From: an uncultured Ruminiclostridium sp. | GTDB lineage: Bacteria > Bacillota > Clostridia > Oscillospirales > Ruminococcaceae | Assembly: GCA_947630175.1 (NCBI GenBank) | Contig: CANRGJ010000009.1 | Location: 37,434 to 101,433 of the forward strand | Length of the DNA: 64,000 nt | Direction: 5' to 3' | Program-made: the position numbers and the translations under genes | The notes under the pieces: model-generated | Database searches by the model: none | Seen by the model: only the letters and a program-made list of their open reading frames with translations | What the model was told of the DNA's origin: nothing | Part shown: piece by piece, positions 62,918 through 64,000 of the stretch | How the letters are laid out: each line of letters opens with the position of its first letter | Position numbering within the stretch: position 1 is the stretch's first letter

Positions 62918-64000
62918 ATGATTTACAGAGATTTTCAGGATTTGAAATTATCGGCTCTTGGCATGGGCGCAATGCGCCTTCCGGTAATAGACGAAGATGA
63001 TTCCAAAATCGATGAAGCAGCCGCGAAAGAAATGGTCGCTTACGCTATGGAACAGGGCGTTAATTATTACGACACCGCCTGGGGCTACCATGACGGAAAT
63101 TCGGAATTGGTGATGGGAAGAGCCTTAAAAGAATATCCGAGAGACCGTTTCTACCTTGCAACCAAATTTCCGGGATACGATCTGTCCAACATGACGAAGG
63201 TGGAAGAAATTTTTGAGAAGCAGCTGGAAAAATGCCAGGTGGAATACTTTGACTTCTATTTGTTCCACAATGTCTGCGAGATGAACATTGATGCATATTT
63301 GGACGAAAAGTACGGTATCTATAACTACTTGATGAAACAGAGAGCAAACGGAAGGATCCGTCATCTCGGATTTTCCGCCCATGGAAGCTATGATGTGATG
63401 GAACGTTTCCTGGAGAAATACGGAGAGAGTATGGAATTTTGTCAGATCCAGCTGAATTACCTTGACTGGAGCTTCCAGGACGCCAAAGCAAAGGTGGAGC
63501 TTCTGAAAAAATACCATATTCCCGTTTGGGTGATGGAGCCGTTGCGGGGCGGTCGTCTGGCAAAGCTGACTGACGAGGAAGAAGCAAGATTAAAAACAAT
63601 GCGTCCCGATGAGAAAATCCCTGCCTGGGCGTTCCGCTTCCTGCAGTCCATTCCTGAGGTGACCGTCGTACTGTCCGGTATGTCCGACATGGAGCAGATG
63701 AAAGAAAATATCCGCACCTTCCGTGAAGAAAAACCCCTTTCCGAGGAAGAAATGAAAAGTCTGCTGGCTATGGCAGATGAAATGGTACGGAAGATCGTCC
63801 TGCCCTGCACCGCCTGCCATTACTGTGTGAGCCACTGTCCGCAGGGGCTGGATATTCCGACCTTGCTGGCTTTCTACAATGAGCACTGCTTCACCAAGGG
63901 CGGATTTATTGCGCCGATGGCCCTGTCCTCGTATCCGAACGACAAGCTGCCAAGCGCCTGTATAGGCTGCAGAAGCTGCGAAGCCGTCTGTCCGCAGCAG
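62918..64000 (+). CDS. Aldo/keto reductase with two 4Fe-4S motifs, 3'-truncated by the window
   Basis: The frame is open from ATG 62918 (AAGGAG upstream) to the window end, 361 codons so far. AKR motifs are Asp and Tyr in VNYYDTAWGYHDG, Lys in LATKFPGY and His in FYLFHNVCE. The C-terminal region has CTACHYCVSHCP and CIGCRSCEAVCP, two ferredoxin-like clusters. Such proteins probably couple ferredoxin to NAD(P)-linked or flavin-linked reduction. It lies 15 nt after the preceding reductase and is likely cotranscribed. The last residues are beyond the window. Confidence 0.9.
   Translation, partial: MIYRDFQDLKLSALGMGAMRLPVIDEDDSKIDEAAAKEMVAYAMEQGVNYYDTAWGYHDGNSELVMGRALKEYPRDRFYLATKFPGYDLSNMTKVEEIFEKQLEKCQVEYFDFYLFHNVCEMNIDAYLDEKYGIYNYLMKQRANGRIRHLGFSAHGSYDVMERFLEKYGESMEFCQIQLNYLDWSFQDAKAKVELLKKYHIPVWVMEPLRGGRLAKLTDEEEARLKTMRPDEKIPAWAFRFLQSIPEVTVVLSGMSDMEQMKENIRTFREEKPLSEEEMKSLLAMADEMVRKIVLPCTACHYCVSHCPQGLDIPTLLAFYNEHCFTKGGFIAPMALSSYPNDKLPSACIGCRSCEAVCPQQ

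Noticed and set aside
1..64000. CRISPR array or rRNA operon
   Set aside because: No regularly spaced short repeats and no rRNA-like sequence were seen.

Overview
The window looks like a chromosomal segment of an endospore-forming, probably gut-associated Clostridia bacterium (Ruminococcus/Oscillospiraceae-like). The evidence is a spore germination gene set at the left edge, DUF5662 and DUF389 families, strong AGGAGG ribosome binding sites, and accessory DNA of the type found in gut Firmicutes. No intact tRNA, rRNA or CRISPR array was seen.

Region 1 (1-13573) is core-like. It holds a GerA/GerB/GerC-type germinant receptor operon (+). The minus strand then carries a DUF5662 protein, a YfcE-type phosphodiesterase, a two-gene sensory unit (a solute-binding-protein/5'-nucleotidase-C fusion lipoprotein plus a hybrid histidine kinase), two MATE exporters and a DUF389 membrane protein with a small partner.

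Region 2 (13926-25535) is a minus-strand surface polysaccharide operon. It encodes GT8 and GT9-like transferases, two Fe-S F420-dehydrogenase-like/pyruvyl-transferase fusions, a nucleotidyltransferase-kinase fusion, a SIS isomerase and a HAD phosphatase. Upstream lie two tyrosine recombinase genes. The outer one is enclosed by a perfect 22-bp inverted repeat (24303-24324 / 25514-25535), which looks like an invertible cassette able to switch the operon. Decayed genes follow: an excisionase, ParB and a lipoprotein.

Region 3 (28153-44722) is a 16.6-kb integrated mobilizable element bounded by 25-bp direct repeats of a tRNA 3' end. It carries a MobV relaxase with a candidate oriT, CHC2 and DUF3987 replication genes, an excisionase-like gene, and an integrase broken by two amber codons. 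Its defence cargo is a GIY-YIG/helicase plus Eco57I-type methylase system, a wrecked SMEK-domain STAND-like gene and an HsdR remnant.

Region 4 (44740-58756) holds a 13-gene minus-strand redox operon (57262 to 46024). It starts at a near-consensus sigma-A promoter overlapped by two palindromic operators and encodes its own TetR regulator. Products include a flavin reductase, flavodoxins (one a lipoprotein), aldo/keto reductases, a decarboxylase-cupin fusion, a membrane DUF4405-SUMF1-flavodoxin fusion, a quinol-monooxygenase-like protein, an amidohydrolase, a DUF362 lipoprotein and a permease. The operon lies between two ~320-bp direct repeats and among debris of older elements (Mod, AAA ATPase, AlbA_2, serine recombinase).

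Region 5 (58788-64000) has further debris, then a second redox cluster (+): an SDR, a broken NADPH-FMN reductase, a TetR regulator with its own palindromic promoter, and two aldo/keto reductases. The last has two 4Fe-4S motifs and runs off the window end.
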